From: Micromonospora kangleipakensis
Lineage (GTDB): Bacteria > Actinomycetota > Actinomycetes > Mycobacteriales > Micromonosporaceae
Assembly (NCBI RefSeq): GCF_004217615.1
Contig: NZ_SHLD01000001.1
Location: 4,650,001 to 4,714,000, forward strand
Reading direction: 5' to 3'
DNA: 64,000 nt
Shown here: positions 44,807 through 53,173 of the stretch, piece by piece
Layout of the letters: every line of letters begins with the position of its first letter
Position numbering within the stretch: position 1 is the stretch's first letter
Translations under genes and position numbers: made by a program
The notes under the pieces: model-generated
The model's input: the letters and a program-made list of their open reading frames with translations, nothing else
Database searches by the model: none
What the model was told of the DNA's origin: nothing

Positions 44807-45070
44807 GTGACTTCCTTCACCTCCCATACCAGCGTCGACTGTGCCGATGCGTATACCTTGTGCCGCTGGTGGCAGGCCGTCCTCGACTACGTCGAGGACC
44901 CCGATGATCCGAACGAGCCAGAACACGAGGAATGCATGATCTTCTCTCGGGACCGGACGCATCGTCTGCTCTTCATCGAGGTGCCAGAGTCAAAGCAGGT
45001 CAAGAACAGAATCCACTTCGATCTGCGTCCAGTCGAAGGCTCACGCGATGCCGAACTAGCCCGACTGACT
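44807..45070 (+). pseudogene. VOC-family protein truncated by an IS3 element
   Basis: From the GTG at 44807: VTSFTSHTSVDCADAYTLCR, EPEHEECMIF, HRLLFIEVPESKQVKNRIHF and DLRPVEGSRDAELARLTG. This is the first two thirds of a glyoxalase-like VOC protein. The final beta-alpha-beta part is missing because an IS3-type element begins around 45066. The frame closes a few codons later inside the element. Confidence 0.75.
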
Positions 45071-45142
45071 GGGTCCCGGTGAAGTGGTCCACCTGTTGTG
45101 AGAGCCCGATGCCCCATGATGGGGTTGGGAGGGATCATCACG

Positions 45143-45424
45143 ATGGGTACCCGACGGCGGCACACGCCGGAGCAGATCATTCGCAAGCTTCGGGAGGGCG
45201 AGAAGCTGATCGGGCAGGGTTCCGTCTTGCCCGAGGTGTGCAAGCAGCTGGAGGTTTCCGAGGCGACCTGGCATCGGTGGGTGGCGCAGTACGGCGGGAT
45301 GAAAGCCGATGACGCCAAACGGCTGAAGGACCTGGAGCGGGAGAACGCCCGGCTGAAGAAGATCGTCGCTGAGCAGCTGTTGGACATCGACATGCTCAAG
45401 GAGCTGAACCGGGGAAACTGGTGA
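45143..45424 (+). CDS. IS3-family transposase OrfA (second IS3)
   Basis: A 93-residue HTH and coiled-coil protein: RRHTPEQIIRKLREGEKLIG, EATWHRWVAQYGG and LKDLERENARLKKIVAEQLL. The ATG at 45143 has GGGAGG upstream. It overlaps OrfB by four bases. A different group from the IS3 at 30.7 kb. Confidence 0.88.
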   Translation: MGTRRRHTPEQIIRKLREGEKLIGQGSVLPEVCKQLEVSEATWHRWVAQYGGMKADDAKRLKDLERENARLKKIVAEQLLDIDMLKELNRGNW

Positions 45425-45741
45425 GTCCGGAGCGCCGCCGCCGCGCCGTGACCGTGCTGCAGCAGCGCTTCGGAGTGTCCCAACGACGTGCGTGTCGGCT
45501 GGTCGGGCAGCACCGGTCGGCGCAACGCCGGCCGGCGCCGGCTCGTCGTGACGCTGATGAGGTGCTTCGGGCGCGGCTGCGGCAGATTTCCGCGCAGTAT
45601 CCGCGGTGGGGGTGGCGTAAGGCCCACGCGATCGCCGCCCGCGAGGGCCTGGTGGTCAACCGGAAACGCACCCGCCGGCTGTGGCTCGACGAGGGCCTGA
45701 AACGCCCGCCCAGGGTGCGCAAGAAGCGGCGGGTCAGGCCG
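45421..45741 (+). pseudogene. Truncated IS3 OrfB
   Basis: The frame starts SPERRRRAVTVLQQRFGVSQ and proceeds through ISAQYPRWGWRKAHAIAARE to LKRPPRVRKKRR. It then leaves the family at about 45740, before the DDE catalytic core. What follows to 45924 is unrelated sequence ending near boundary repeat 21. Confidence 0.8.
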
Positions 45742-45876
45742 GAAACACCGTTAAATCCACAGTCCCGCGGTGCTCGCCCGAGGGTAACGAGTTCTGCATT
45801 CTCCGGAGTAACGCCGAGGTTGCTGCTGGGCCAACATGACACCGCCCCACGCCGTCGTACCGTGCTGTCACTCCCG

Positions 45877-45960
45877 GCGCGCCCATCGGCACGACCGGAC
45901 GTTGACCTGCTCAACGCGCGGTGACGCTGCGTGGGGCGCGGTCGGCGGCATAGAAAGACG
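45877..45960 (+). repeat. Oriented boundary repeat, copy 21
   Basis: Left arm GCGCGCCCATCGGCACGACC and right arm GGGCGCGGTCGGCGGCATAG. The inner CGACCG/CGGTCG pairing is strong and the outer arm is degenerate. Last copy before the catabolic regulon. Confidence 0.7.
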
Positions 45961-46105
45961 TTCTGCGTGTCGATGCAGGACGTAGGAGCGTCCCCCTGAT
46001 GCGCTTGTCGGGCTTGGTGTCCCATCGCAGGAGGAGGACGTTCATGGGTAACGGTAGCGGTGTGTCCCGGGGTGATCGATCCTCGCACTGCGCCACCAGG
46101 ACTAA

Positions 46106-46990
46106 GGGACGTCTCGTAACTCGGTGAAGGCGTTGCCCGTGGCCGCGCTGGTGCTCACCCGGTGAGGGCGATGTTGTGCAGGTGGGCGATGGCCGAAGCG
46201 GTGTCGGTCAATGTACTGGCAGCGCGGCGGTAGTCGCGCAAGATCTTCCAGCACTTCATCCTGGCCAGGGCATGTTCGACCTGGGCGCGGACGGTGCGGT
46301 GCTGGGCGTTCAGCTCTTCCTTCCAGGCTGGTAGCGGGCTGCCGTCGCGGTTCTTGCGGTACGGGATGATCACGTCGGGGTTGCCGCGGTAGCCGCCGTC
46401 GGCCATGGCCGACGGCCCGCCAGCTTCTGGTCGATGCCGGAGGTGCGGTAGACGATCGTGTCGTTGCGGTTGCCCGGCTGCGGGTCGCCGACGGCGATGA
46501 CCAGGCGGGTGCTGGAATGGCGACCTGCAGGTTGGTCGAGTAGCGGTAGTTCTTGCTTGGGGCAGCGAGGCGGTGGTCCCGGGTCGGGATCAGGGTGCCG
46601 TCGACGATGGCGATCTGATCGACCGGACGCCGACGGACCGGGGCCAGGGCCAGCAGCGGTCCGAGGGTGTCGATGACCCGGTGCGGGGCGGAGTGGGACA
46701 CGCCGAACAGCGGGCCGATCTGCCGCATGGTCAGGTTGGTGCGGCAGTACACGGCGACCAGCAGCACCCGGTCGGGCAGGTCGAGTGCCCACTGCCGGCC
46801 CGGCCGGCCGTCAGCGATGGCGTCCCCGCCGCGCTCGGCGACCAGCCGGACCAGCCGGAGGAACTGGGCGGGCTGCAGACCGGTGAACGGGAAGATCCAC
46901 TCCGGCCGGGCTGAGGAGATCACCTGCACCACGACATCTTCGGCGCCCGTCCTCAGGGGACAGACACCGGGGTTTCGAGACGTCCCTTAG
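46106..46990 (-). mobile_element. IS5-family element with decayed transposase
   Basis: Inverted ends CTAAGGGACGTCTCG occur at 46103 on and, inverted, up to 46990, with TA at both borders. The single transposase gene is broken by two frameshifts. The right end overlaps the stop codon of fabH. Confidence 0.75.
46155..46932 (-). pseudogene. IS5-family (DDE_Tnp_4-like) transposase with two frameshifts
   Basis: Three frames complete one protein: ARPEWIFPFTGLQPAQFLRL to AIVDGTLIPTRDHRLAAPSK and STNLQVAIPA, then LVIAVGDPQPGNRNDTIVYR, then MADGGYRGNPDVIIPYRKNR to ARMKCWKILRDYRR and the stop at 46155. The first Asp (VDGT), second Asp (MADGGYRG) and the late helix are conserved. The indels near 46505 and 46405 inactivate it. 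Confidence 0.8.
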
Positions 46991-48045
46991 GGCAGCGTCA
47001 CGACTTGTGCGGCGTATGAAAGGCCGGCGCCGAAACCTACGAGCAGGGCTGTCCCCCCTCGGGGGGCTTTGCCGGTGCGTCGCATCTGCTCCATCGCCAG
47101 TGGGATCGACGCGGCCGAGGTGTTGCCCATCTCGGCAATGCTGCGTGCCACCGGCACATCTCCAGGGAGCTTGAGCGCTTTGACCATTGTGTCGATGATC
47201 CGCATGTTGGCCTGGTGCGGGATAAAGGCGTCGAGCTCGTTAACGGTGATGCCTGCGGCCTGCAATGCTCTGTTTGCCACAGGCGCCATTTCATAGGACG
47301 CCCAACGGAACACCTGCTGCCCGGACATTTGTATGAAGGGCCGTGGACCAGTGGGGTCGTCCATGTACGCCTTCCAGTCGCGCGTTTGGCCGATCACGCC
47401 GTATTGGCCACCGTCCGCGCCCCACACGACTGGGCCGATGCCCGGTCGTTGTGCCGGGCCGATTACCACGGCACCCGCTCCATCTCCGAAGATGAATGCT
47501 GTCGCCCTGTCATGCCTGTCGATGAATTCTGATAGCCGTTCCGCGCCGATGACTAGGACGTAGCCGGCGCTGCCGCCATGGACCATGTCCCGGCCGAGCG
47601 CCACCGCGTGACAGAATCCGGCGCACCCGGCCGAGATGTCGAAAGCCGCGGCGTTGACAGCTCCGAGCTGGTGGGCGATCAGTGCGGCGACCGACGGTGT
47701 CTGCTCGAGATGCGTCACCGTGGCCACCACCACGCAGCCGACATCAGATGCGGCTATCCTGGCGTCGGCCAGCGCTTCAGACGCCGCCTGGACGGCCATT
47801 GCCGCCAGTGTCTCGTCGGGTTCGGCCCAGCGACGTTCCGTGATCCCGGACCGTGACCTGATCCATTCGTCGGACGAGTCGATCCAGGTGCAGAGTTCCT
47901 CGTTCGTGACGACGCGGCGCGGTCGGTACACACCAAGGCCAAGGATCTGAGCATGTGGCGCCTGGTTCGGAACGGCGATCTCGCGTCCGGTCAGCGCTGG
48001 CATTCGCCCACACTGGATGGTCTCCGGCGGCGTCTGTGCTGGCAT
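46987..48045 (-). CDS. Beta-ketoacyl-ACP synthase III (FabH-like)
   Basis: A 352-residue KAS III. The catalytic triad is complete: Cys141 (DISAGCAGF), His277 (FIPHQANMRI) and Asn308 (EMGNTSAAS). It condenses an acyl-CoA primer with malonyl-ACP. AGGAG stands about 8 bases before the ATG at 48045. No acyl carrier protein or other FAS gene is near. Upstream lies copy A of the shared promoter/operator (48192-48228), so it appears to belong to the TetR-controlled alkyl-sulfate regulon. The TAA stop lies within the IS5 end sequence. Confidence 0.88.
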   Translation of the reverse strand: MPAQTPPETIQCGRMPALTGREIAVPNQAPHAQILGLGVYRPRRVVTNEELCTWIDSSDEWIRSRSGITERRWAEPDETLAAMAVQAASEALADARIAASDVGCVVVATVTHLEQTPSVAALIAHQLGAVNAAAFDISAGCAGFCHAVALGRDMVHGGSAGYVLVIGAERLSEFIDRHDRATAFIFGDGAGAVVIGPAQRPGIGPVVWGADGGQYGVIGQTRDWKAYMDDPTGPRPFIQMSGQQVFRWASYEMAPVANRALQAAGITVNELDAFIPHQANMRIIDTMVKALKLPGDVPVARSIAEMGNTSAASIPLAMEQMRRTGKAPRGGTALLVGFGAGLSYAAQVVTLP

Positions 48046-48134
48046 TAACTACGACTCCTGGCTCGTGATGAGGTTCCCCCGATAACGCGGAGGGGCGGTT
48101 ATCGCCGTGGTCAGCGGTCTTAAGGGCGGGTGGT

Positions 48135-48290
48135 CCGGGTGCGGTGGCGACAGTGATCTCCAGGCGTGACCTCCGAGACAATGCCAATACATTCCCGAGA
48201 GTATCGTTATCTACGGTGGGCAGGGCAAGACGCTGACAGCAGGAAAATGGGCCGCTCGGCGGCGAGACCGGCTCGGGCTGGCGAACCTGC
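48135..48290 (-). promoter_or_regulatory. Shared regulon promoter/operator, copy A (drives fabH)
   Basis: On the minus strand: TTGCCC (48228-48223), a 17-base spacer, then GATACT (48205-48200). The operator-like TAACGATACTCTCGGGAA (48209-48192) overlaps the -10. Flanking sequence, including CGGAGGTCACG and a following leader of about 40 bases, is almost identical to copy C. Confidence 0.82.
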
Positions 48291-48410
48291 GGCCGGAAAT
48301 GCCGACCGGTCAGGCTGCGCCGAAGCAAGCGTCGGCAGCCGCCACTCGACCACCACGCGGAAGATCACCGGCGCCGCCACCGACGTGGCCGTGGGTTGCA
48401 CGTCGACATC
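48270..48410 (-). pseudogene. C-terminal fragment of a TetR regulator (duplicate of the neighbour)
   Basis: DVDVQPTATSVAAPVIFRVV then VEWRLPTLA closely parallels ADIDVQSAATLVAAPLIFRL of the intact TetR at 48.9 kb. Only the last 45 or so codons remain, in front of promoter copy A, in the same order as TetR and promoter copy B. This suggests an old duplication of a TetR-end-plus-promoter segment. Confidence 0.75.
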
Positions 48411-48551
48411 CGGAAGTACGGCACCGACACGTTCACGCACGGATCCCCAGCTCACGTTGCCCAGGCACCCAGGTCCGTCAACGTCTGGGCGCGCACGGTG
48501 CAGCCGTGTCGGCGGCGCCGATAGACGCCCGTGACGCTTTGGGAGTCGATG

Positions 48552-48800
48552 ATCCTGCAGACCTGCGTGGTGCATCAGTCTGGCGACGCGTTTGCGCCCG
48601 CACCGCACCCCGGCGGCCAGGCGCAGCTCCGCGTGCACCCGCGACGCGCCGTAGGTGCCCCGCGACATCTGATGGACCTGACGGATCGTGTCGGTCAGCG
48701 CCTCATCAACCACCTGACGCGGCGACCTGCCGCGGCCGCGCCACTCGTAGTACCCGGACGTGGACACGCCCAGCAGCCGGGGCCGCAATGCCTGGTCGAA
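48552..48800 (-). pseudogene. IS3-family OrfB fragment
   Basis: LLGVSTSGYYEWRGRGRSPR, IRQVHQMSRGTYGASRVHAE and GVRCGRKRVARLMHHAGLQ are the N-terminal part of an IS3 OrfB. The catalytic core and the ends are missing. It lies between the TetR fragment and the intact TetR gene. Confidence 0.8.
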
Positions 48801-48920
48801 CGCCGTGACGTCGCCGGCGCGTTCGCCCAAAGCCCGGCCCGGGCGGCACAGGCTCTTCCGCCGGGCCGAGCCGGGCCGGGTCGGGCTTGGCGTGGGCGGC
48901 TTCGCCCGTAGGCTTCGGGC

Positions 48921-49523
48921 ATGGCGGGTGTACAGGTGGGTCGGGTGGAGCGGGGGCCCGGGCGTCCGCGACAGGAGCACGTCACCGGTGCGGTGCTGTC
49001 CGCGGTCCTGGAGCTGGTGGCCGAGCAGGGTCTGGCCGCGGTCACGATGGACGCGGTGGCCGCTCGCGCCGGGGTGAGCAAGCCCGCCATTTACCGGCGC
49101 TGGCCGGGCAAGCACGATTTGGTCATCGCCGCGGCAGAGACCCGGGTCGGAGTGCTCGCTGTGCCTGATCTGGGCGATTTCCGCGCCGAGCTGCGGGCGG
49201 TGCTGGACGCGCGTCTGGACGTCTACCGGATTCCGGGGACGGCCCGACTGCTGGCGGGGCTGATCGCGGCGGTGCAGGAGGCCGGTGAGGTGCGCGGCGC
49301 CTATCAGCGGTATGTCTCCCGGACCATGGGTGAGACGAGGAAGATCCTCGAGCGGGGCATCGCCCGCGGTGACGTGCGTGCGGACATCGACGTTCAGTCT
49401 GCGGCCACGCTGGTGGCGGCGCCGTTGATCTTTCGCCTGGTGATCGAGCAGCAGTTACCCGACGAGCGTTTCGCCGCGGACCTGACCGACATGATCGCTC
49501 GCGCGGTGGGCTCGCCGGCCTGA
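48921..49523 (+). CDS. TetR-family regulator of the alkyl-sulfate regulon (putative)
   Basis: A 200-residue TetR protein. Helix-turn-helix region AVLELVAEQGLAAVTMDAVA then RAGVSKPAIYRRWPGKHDLV; C-terminal domain of the AcrR-like TetR_C_11 type (RKILERGIARGDVRADIDVQ, IFRLVIEQQLPD). It sits about 130 bases upstream of promoter copy B, and a fragment of a paralogue accompanies copy A. It is therefore the best candidate to bind the TAACGA palindromes and repress all three operons. The inducer may be an acyl-CoA or alkyl compound; that is inference. Confidence 0.85.
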   Translation: MAGVQVGRVERGPGRPRQEHVTGAVLSAVLELVAEQGLAAVTMDAVAARAGVSKPAIYRRWPGKHDLVIAAAETRVGVLAVPDLGDFRAELRAVLDARLDVYRIPGTARLLAGLIAAVQEAGEVRGAYQRYVSRTMGETRKILERGIARGDVRADIDVQSAATLVAAPLIFRLVIEQQLPDERFAADLTDMIARAVGSPA

Positions 49524-49616
49524 GACCAACGCCGGAAGGCATCCCGCATCTTCTGCCGCCGCAGCATGCCCGACACCAGCTGTAGCTGATGGCCGCGTGG
49601 GGTCATGGCGGCGACA

Positions 49617-49699
49617 TCTTTCTGCCGTCCGGCTCTTGCCTCGCCGACCGCCGATAACGATACTACCGGTTACGAATCTAGCGTGTCGGAGGTCACATG
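49617..49699 (+). promoter_or_regulatory. Shared regulon promoter/operator, copy B
   Basis: TTGCCT (49636-49641), 17 bases, GATACT (49659-49664). Operator TAACGA (49655-49660) with CGGTTA (49667-49672). GGAGGT then precedes the start of the TauD remnant at 49697. Confidence 0.85.
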
Positions 49700-49940
49700 G
49701 ACACCACCACCCCGGGGCTCACCCTCAAGCCGCATGGGACCTCACGATGACCTCGGATCGGATCGTCGCCCTGCGCCCCGGCCTGCCCGCGGTTGAACAC
49801 AGGTGCGCGCTTCAGCTGGCCGCCCGACTCGGTCGTGATCTCGGACAACATCGCCACCGAGCACTACGCGATCAACGACTAACACCCGGCGGCGCCGGGT
49901 GATCGAGCGCATCGCGATCGCAGGCCTCCCGCTGTCCTGA
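49697..49940 (+). pseudogene. Remnant of a TauD/TfdA-type dioxygenase (possible alkylsulfatase)
   Basis: The first 14 or so codons (MDTTTPGLTLKPHG) and the last 40 (ARFSWPPDSVVISDNIATEH then YAIND, and after a shift RRVIERIAIAGLPL) of an Fe(II)/2-oxoglutarate dioxygenase remain. About 700 bases between them are gone. The late DNxATxHYA motif carries the family's third metal histidine. Alkylsulfatases such as AtsK belong here, which fits the regulon, but the substrate of this remnant cannot be proven. Confidence 0.7.
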
Positions 49941-49989
49941 AACACCCGCAGTCCCGTCCCCCGTCCACCGCAGCCACCGCGGAGCCACC

Positions 49990-51312
49990 GTGACCGACAC
50001 CGAAGTCGCACCCGCAACGCCCGCACGTCCCTCCCAGAGAACTTCAGACAGTCGGCGCCGCGCATGGGTCGTCACCGCCATGCTCATCGTATTCATGATG
50101 GTCAACTTCGCGGACAAGTCCATTCTGGGCCTGGCCGCCGACCCGATCCGGGAGGACCTGGGCCTGTCCGCGACCCAGTTCGGCTTCGCCAACAGCGCCT
50201 TCTTCCTGCTCTTCTCCATCTTCGGTGCGCTCGGCGGGCTGCTCGCCGATCGGGTGCGGCCGCGGTGGGTGCTGCTGGGCATGGTCCTGCTCTGGTCGGT
50301 CTCCCAGGCGCCGCTGGCGCTCGGCGCGGGCGTCGCCATGCTGTTCGCCTCACGGATCGTGCTGGGCGCGGCAGAAGGGCCTGCCTTCCCGATCGCCCAG
50401 CAGACCACCCTGTCCTGGTTCCCGAACAACAAGCGCAACCTGCCCAGCGCGCTGATCACCGCCGGCACCACCTTCGGCGTAGTGATCGCCGCACCCGGCC
50501 TGACCTGGCTGATCACGCAGCACGGCTGGCGGTCCGCGTTCGCGGTAGTGGCCGTCGCCGGCCTGCTCTGGGCGCTGGTGTGGGCCTTCGTCGGCGGGGA
50601 GGGCCGGCACGCGGTGGCGACCGACCCGGACACCGGTGACGACGCGGCGACCGCGACCGGCTCCGAGCCGACCCCGAGCAGTGTCGGCTACCGGCGAATC
50701 CTCGGGACCCGCTCCTGGATCGGCGTCACCGCCGGCTACTTCAGCACCTACTGGATGGTCGCCCTAGTCGTCGCCTGGCTGCCCTCGTACCTGCATGACG
50801 GGCTGAGCTACTCCAAGGCCACCTCGGCCAACCTGGTGGCGCTGCTGTGGGCCGTCAACGCCGTGGCGCTGCTCGGCCAGGCCGGGCTGACCGGATGGCT
50901 GCTGCGGCGCGGGGTCAGCAGCCGGCGGGCCCGCGCCCGGGTCGGCGGCATCACCCTCATGGTCAGCGCGGCGGGCTGCCTCGCCCTGGGCGCCGGCCAG
51001 CACGGCGCACTCACCGTGCTGTTGCTGGTCCTCGGGTTCGGGATCTGCGGAGTGATGGCGACCATCGCGGTCACCACCGTCGCGGAGATCGCCCCGGCGG
51101 GACGCCGCGGCGGGGCCCTCGGCATCATGAACGGTGTCGTGACCACAGCGGGCCTGATCGCCCCAATCCTGGTCGGCCGCCTGGTCGACACCCAGGGCAC
51201 GGCCGGATACCAGCACGCCGTCCTGATCTCGGGAGTCGTGCTCCTGCTGGGCGGAACCGCCGCGGTCACGCTCGTCGACCCGGACCGTGACAGGCGGCGC
51301 CTGGCGCAGTGA
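49990..51312 (+). CDS. MFS transporter (anion:cation symporter-like)
   Basis: A 440-residue major facilitator with 12 predicted helices. Motif A appears as GLLADRVRPRWVLLGMV. VNFADKSILGLAADPIREDL at helix 1 resembles the ACS branch that imports organic anions. First intact gene of the operon driven by promoter copy B, with acyl-CoA ligase and aldehyde dehydrogenase genes downstream. It may import the alkyl sulfate or a degradation product. GTG start at 49990. Confidence 0.87.
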   Translation: MTDTEVAPATPARPSQRTSDSRRRAWVVTAMLIVFMMVNFADKSILGLAADPIREDLGLSATQFGFANSAFFLLFSIFGALGGLLADRVRPRWVLLGMVLLWSVSQAPLALGAGVAMLFASRIVLGAAEGPAFPIAQQTTLSWFPNNKRNLPSALITAGTTFGVVIAAPGLTWLITQHGWRSAFAVVAVAGLLWALVWAFVGGEGRHAVATDPDTGDDAATATGSEPTPSSVGYRRILGTRSWIGVTAGYFSTYWMVALVVAWLPSYLHDGLSYSKATSANLVALLWAVNAVALLGQAGLTGWLLRRGVSSRRARARVGGITLMVSAAGCLALGAGQHGALTVLLLVLGFGICGVMATIAVTTVAEIAPAGRRGGALGIMNGVVTTAGLIAPILVGRLVDTQGTAGYQHAVLISGVVLLLGGTAAVTLVDPDRDRRRLAQ

Positions 51313-51519
51313 CACGCCACGCCGTCCGGGTCCGCCGCTGTTCACAAGGAGCCTCGCGACCAGCGGCACCATCGATGCGGCCGCCCTCGATCGCACCTTG
51401 GCCGAGCGCCCGCGACCGCTTCGACTCGCCCCGTACCAGCTGCGCCACGGTCGCCGCGACCGCGCCCGCCACGAACTGAAGCCTCCACCTCCACCCACTC
51501 GCGACAGGGAGACCTGGTT

Positions 51520-53004
51520 ATGACCAACCTCGCCCGGAATCTGGCCGCCTCGGTCGCCCGCGACGGCGCCGCCCCGGCCATCCGGTTCGGCGACATGGTG
51601 CTGACGTATGCGCAGCTCGACGAGGCCAGCGCCCGGGTGGCCGGGCTGCTGCGCGACCGCGGCGTGCAGCCGGGTGACCGGGTCGGCATCATGCTGCCCA
51701 ACGTGCCGCAGTTCGCCGCCGCCTACTACGGCATCCTGCGCGCCGGTGCCGTCGTGGTGCCGATGAACGTGCTGCTCAAGGCGCGTGAGGTGGCGTTCTA
51801 CCTCGGCGACTCGCAGGCGAAGCTGGTGCTGGCCTGGCACGGGTTCGCCGAGGACGCCACGGCCGGCGCGGCCACCGCCGGCACGGAGTGCCTGCTGGTG
51901 ACGCCGGGAGAGTTCGAGACTCTGCTGGCCGGGACCACGCCGGAGACCGGGATCGTCGAGCGCGACGCGACCGAAACCGCCGTCATCCTCTACACCTCGG
52001 GTACGACCGGCACCCCCAAGGGCGCCGAGCTGACCCACGCCAACCTGACCCGCAACGCCCAGATCGCGGTCGACCTGTTCTCGCTGACCGCCCAGGACAT
52101 CGTGCTGGGGGCGCTGCCGCTGTTCCACTCGTTCGGCCAGGGCTGCGGCCTCAACACGGCGATCACGGCAGGTGCCTGCCTGGCCCTGGTGCGGCGCTTC
52201 GACGCCCACGCCGTGCTCGACACCGTCCACCACCACCGTGTCACGATCTTCCAGGGCGTGCCGACCATGTACGTCGCGCTGCTGGCCCACCCGGAACGGG
52301 CGAAGTTCGACGTGAGCAGCCTGCGGATGTGCGCATCGGGCGGGGCGGCGCTGCCGGTGGAGGTCATTCGCGCGTTCGAGGCCGAGTTCGGCTGCATCAT
52401 CCTGGAGGGCTACGGGCTGTCGGAGACCTCGCCGATCGCGTCGTTCAACCACGCCGACCGCGAGCGCAAGCCCGGCTCGATCGGCACCGCCATCGCCGGC
52501 GTGGAGATGGCGCTTCGCGACGTCGAGAACGGCGTCGGCGAGATCGTCATCCGGGGCCACAACGTCATGAAGGGCTACTGGCGCCGCCCCGACGCGACCG
52601 CCGAGGTGATCGACGCCGACGGCTGGTTCCGCTCCGGTGACCTGGCCCGCATGGACGACGAGGGCTACTTCTTCATCGTCGACCGCAAGAAGGACATGAT
52701 CATCCGTGGTGGGTACAACGTGTACCCGCGCGAGATCGAGGAGCTGCTCTACGAGCACCCGGCCGTGCGCGAGGTGGCCGTCATCGGCATCCCGCACCCG
52801 GAGCTGGGCGAGGAGGTCTGCGCCGCGATCGCGCTGAAGGACGGCGCCACCGCCACCCCCGACGAGCTGCGCGAGCACGTCAAGGCGCAGGCCGCGGCGT
52901 ACAAGTACCCGCGGCACGTGTGGATCGTCGACGAGCTGCCGAAAACCCCCACCGGCAAGATCCTCAAGCGTGAGGTGTCGACGCCCGCAGACGTGATCGC
53001 CTGA
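51520..53004 (+). CDS. Long-chain fatty-acid-CoA ligase-type AMP-binding enzyme
   Basis: A 494-residue acyl-activating enzyme. The P-loop-like motif is YTSGTTGTPKGAELTH (about residues 157-172). GYGLSETSP, GWFRSGDLARMDDEGYFFIV and the catalytic Lys motif PKTPTGKILKRE follow. It converts a carboxylate to acyl-CoA through an adenylate. Second gene of the operon, 207 bases after the transporter. It would activate fatty acid made by the following aldehyde dehydrogenase and feed it to beta-oxidation. Confidence 0.92.
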   Translation: MTNLARNLAASVARDGAAPAIRFGDMVLTYAQLDEASARVAGLLRDRGVQPGDRVGIMLPNVPQFAAAYYGILRAGAVVVPMNVLLKAREVAFYLGDSQAKLVLAWHGFAEDATAGAATAGTECLLVTPGEFETLLAGTTPETGIVERDATETAVILYTSGTTGTPKGAELTHANLTRNAQIAVDLFSLTAQDIVLGALPLFHSFGQGCGLNTAITAGACLALVRRFDAHAVLDTVHHHRVTIFQGVPTMYVALLAHPERAKFDVSSLRMCASGGAALPVEVIRAFEAEFGCIILEGYGLSETSPIASFNHADRERKPGSIGTAIAGVEMALRDVENGVGEIVIRGHNVMKGYWRRPDATAEVIDADGWFRSGDLARMDDEGYFFIVDRKKDMIIRGGYNVYPREIEELLYEHPAVREVAVIGIPHPELGEEVCAAIALKDGATATPDELREHVKAQAAAYKYPRHVWIVDELPKTPTGKILKREVSTPADVIA

Positions 53005-53173
53005 CACCCCGCCGGCTTCGCCCTGCACCTGAACACCGCCGCCTGCCGTCGGAAGGAGCGGCAAGCGGCGGCCCGATCCCTCGTACCCGCCTGGGCCGTG
53101 TTCGCGATGACGTTCGCGCCCATGATCTTCGACTGCCCTCCGCCGACCTCATTGCCGCCAAGGACCTCGCCAA

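Larger units (their letters stand above)
45066..45745 (+). mobile_element. 3'-truncated IS3-family element
   Basis: An intact OrfA and the first part of OrfB are present, and homology stops abruptly near 45740. The left end lies where the VOC gene is cut (around 45066-45085). The right end is not recognised. Confidence 0.7.

Noticed and set aside
10764..45960. CRISPR array interpretation of the repeats
   Set aside because: Copies are 60-110 bp imperfect palindromes separated by whole genes, not 25-40 bp direct repeats with uniform spacers, and no cas genes are present.
46987..48045. Part of a polyketide or fatty-acid biosynthetic cluster
   Set aside because: fabH is alone, without ACP, KS, AT or tailoring genes, and is tied by its promoter to the catabolic regulon instead.
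49540..49580. CATCTTCTGCCGCCGCAGC, which looks like a reverse-oriented right arm
   Set aside because: No matching left arm follows at the right distance, and the similarity is short. Not accepted as a reverse copy.
50764..53064. 766-codon minus-strand open frame opposite the MFS/ligase operon
   Set aside because: Composition is typical of antisense frames in GC-rich DNA, with no domain; the plus-strand genes have clear families.
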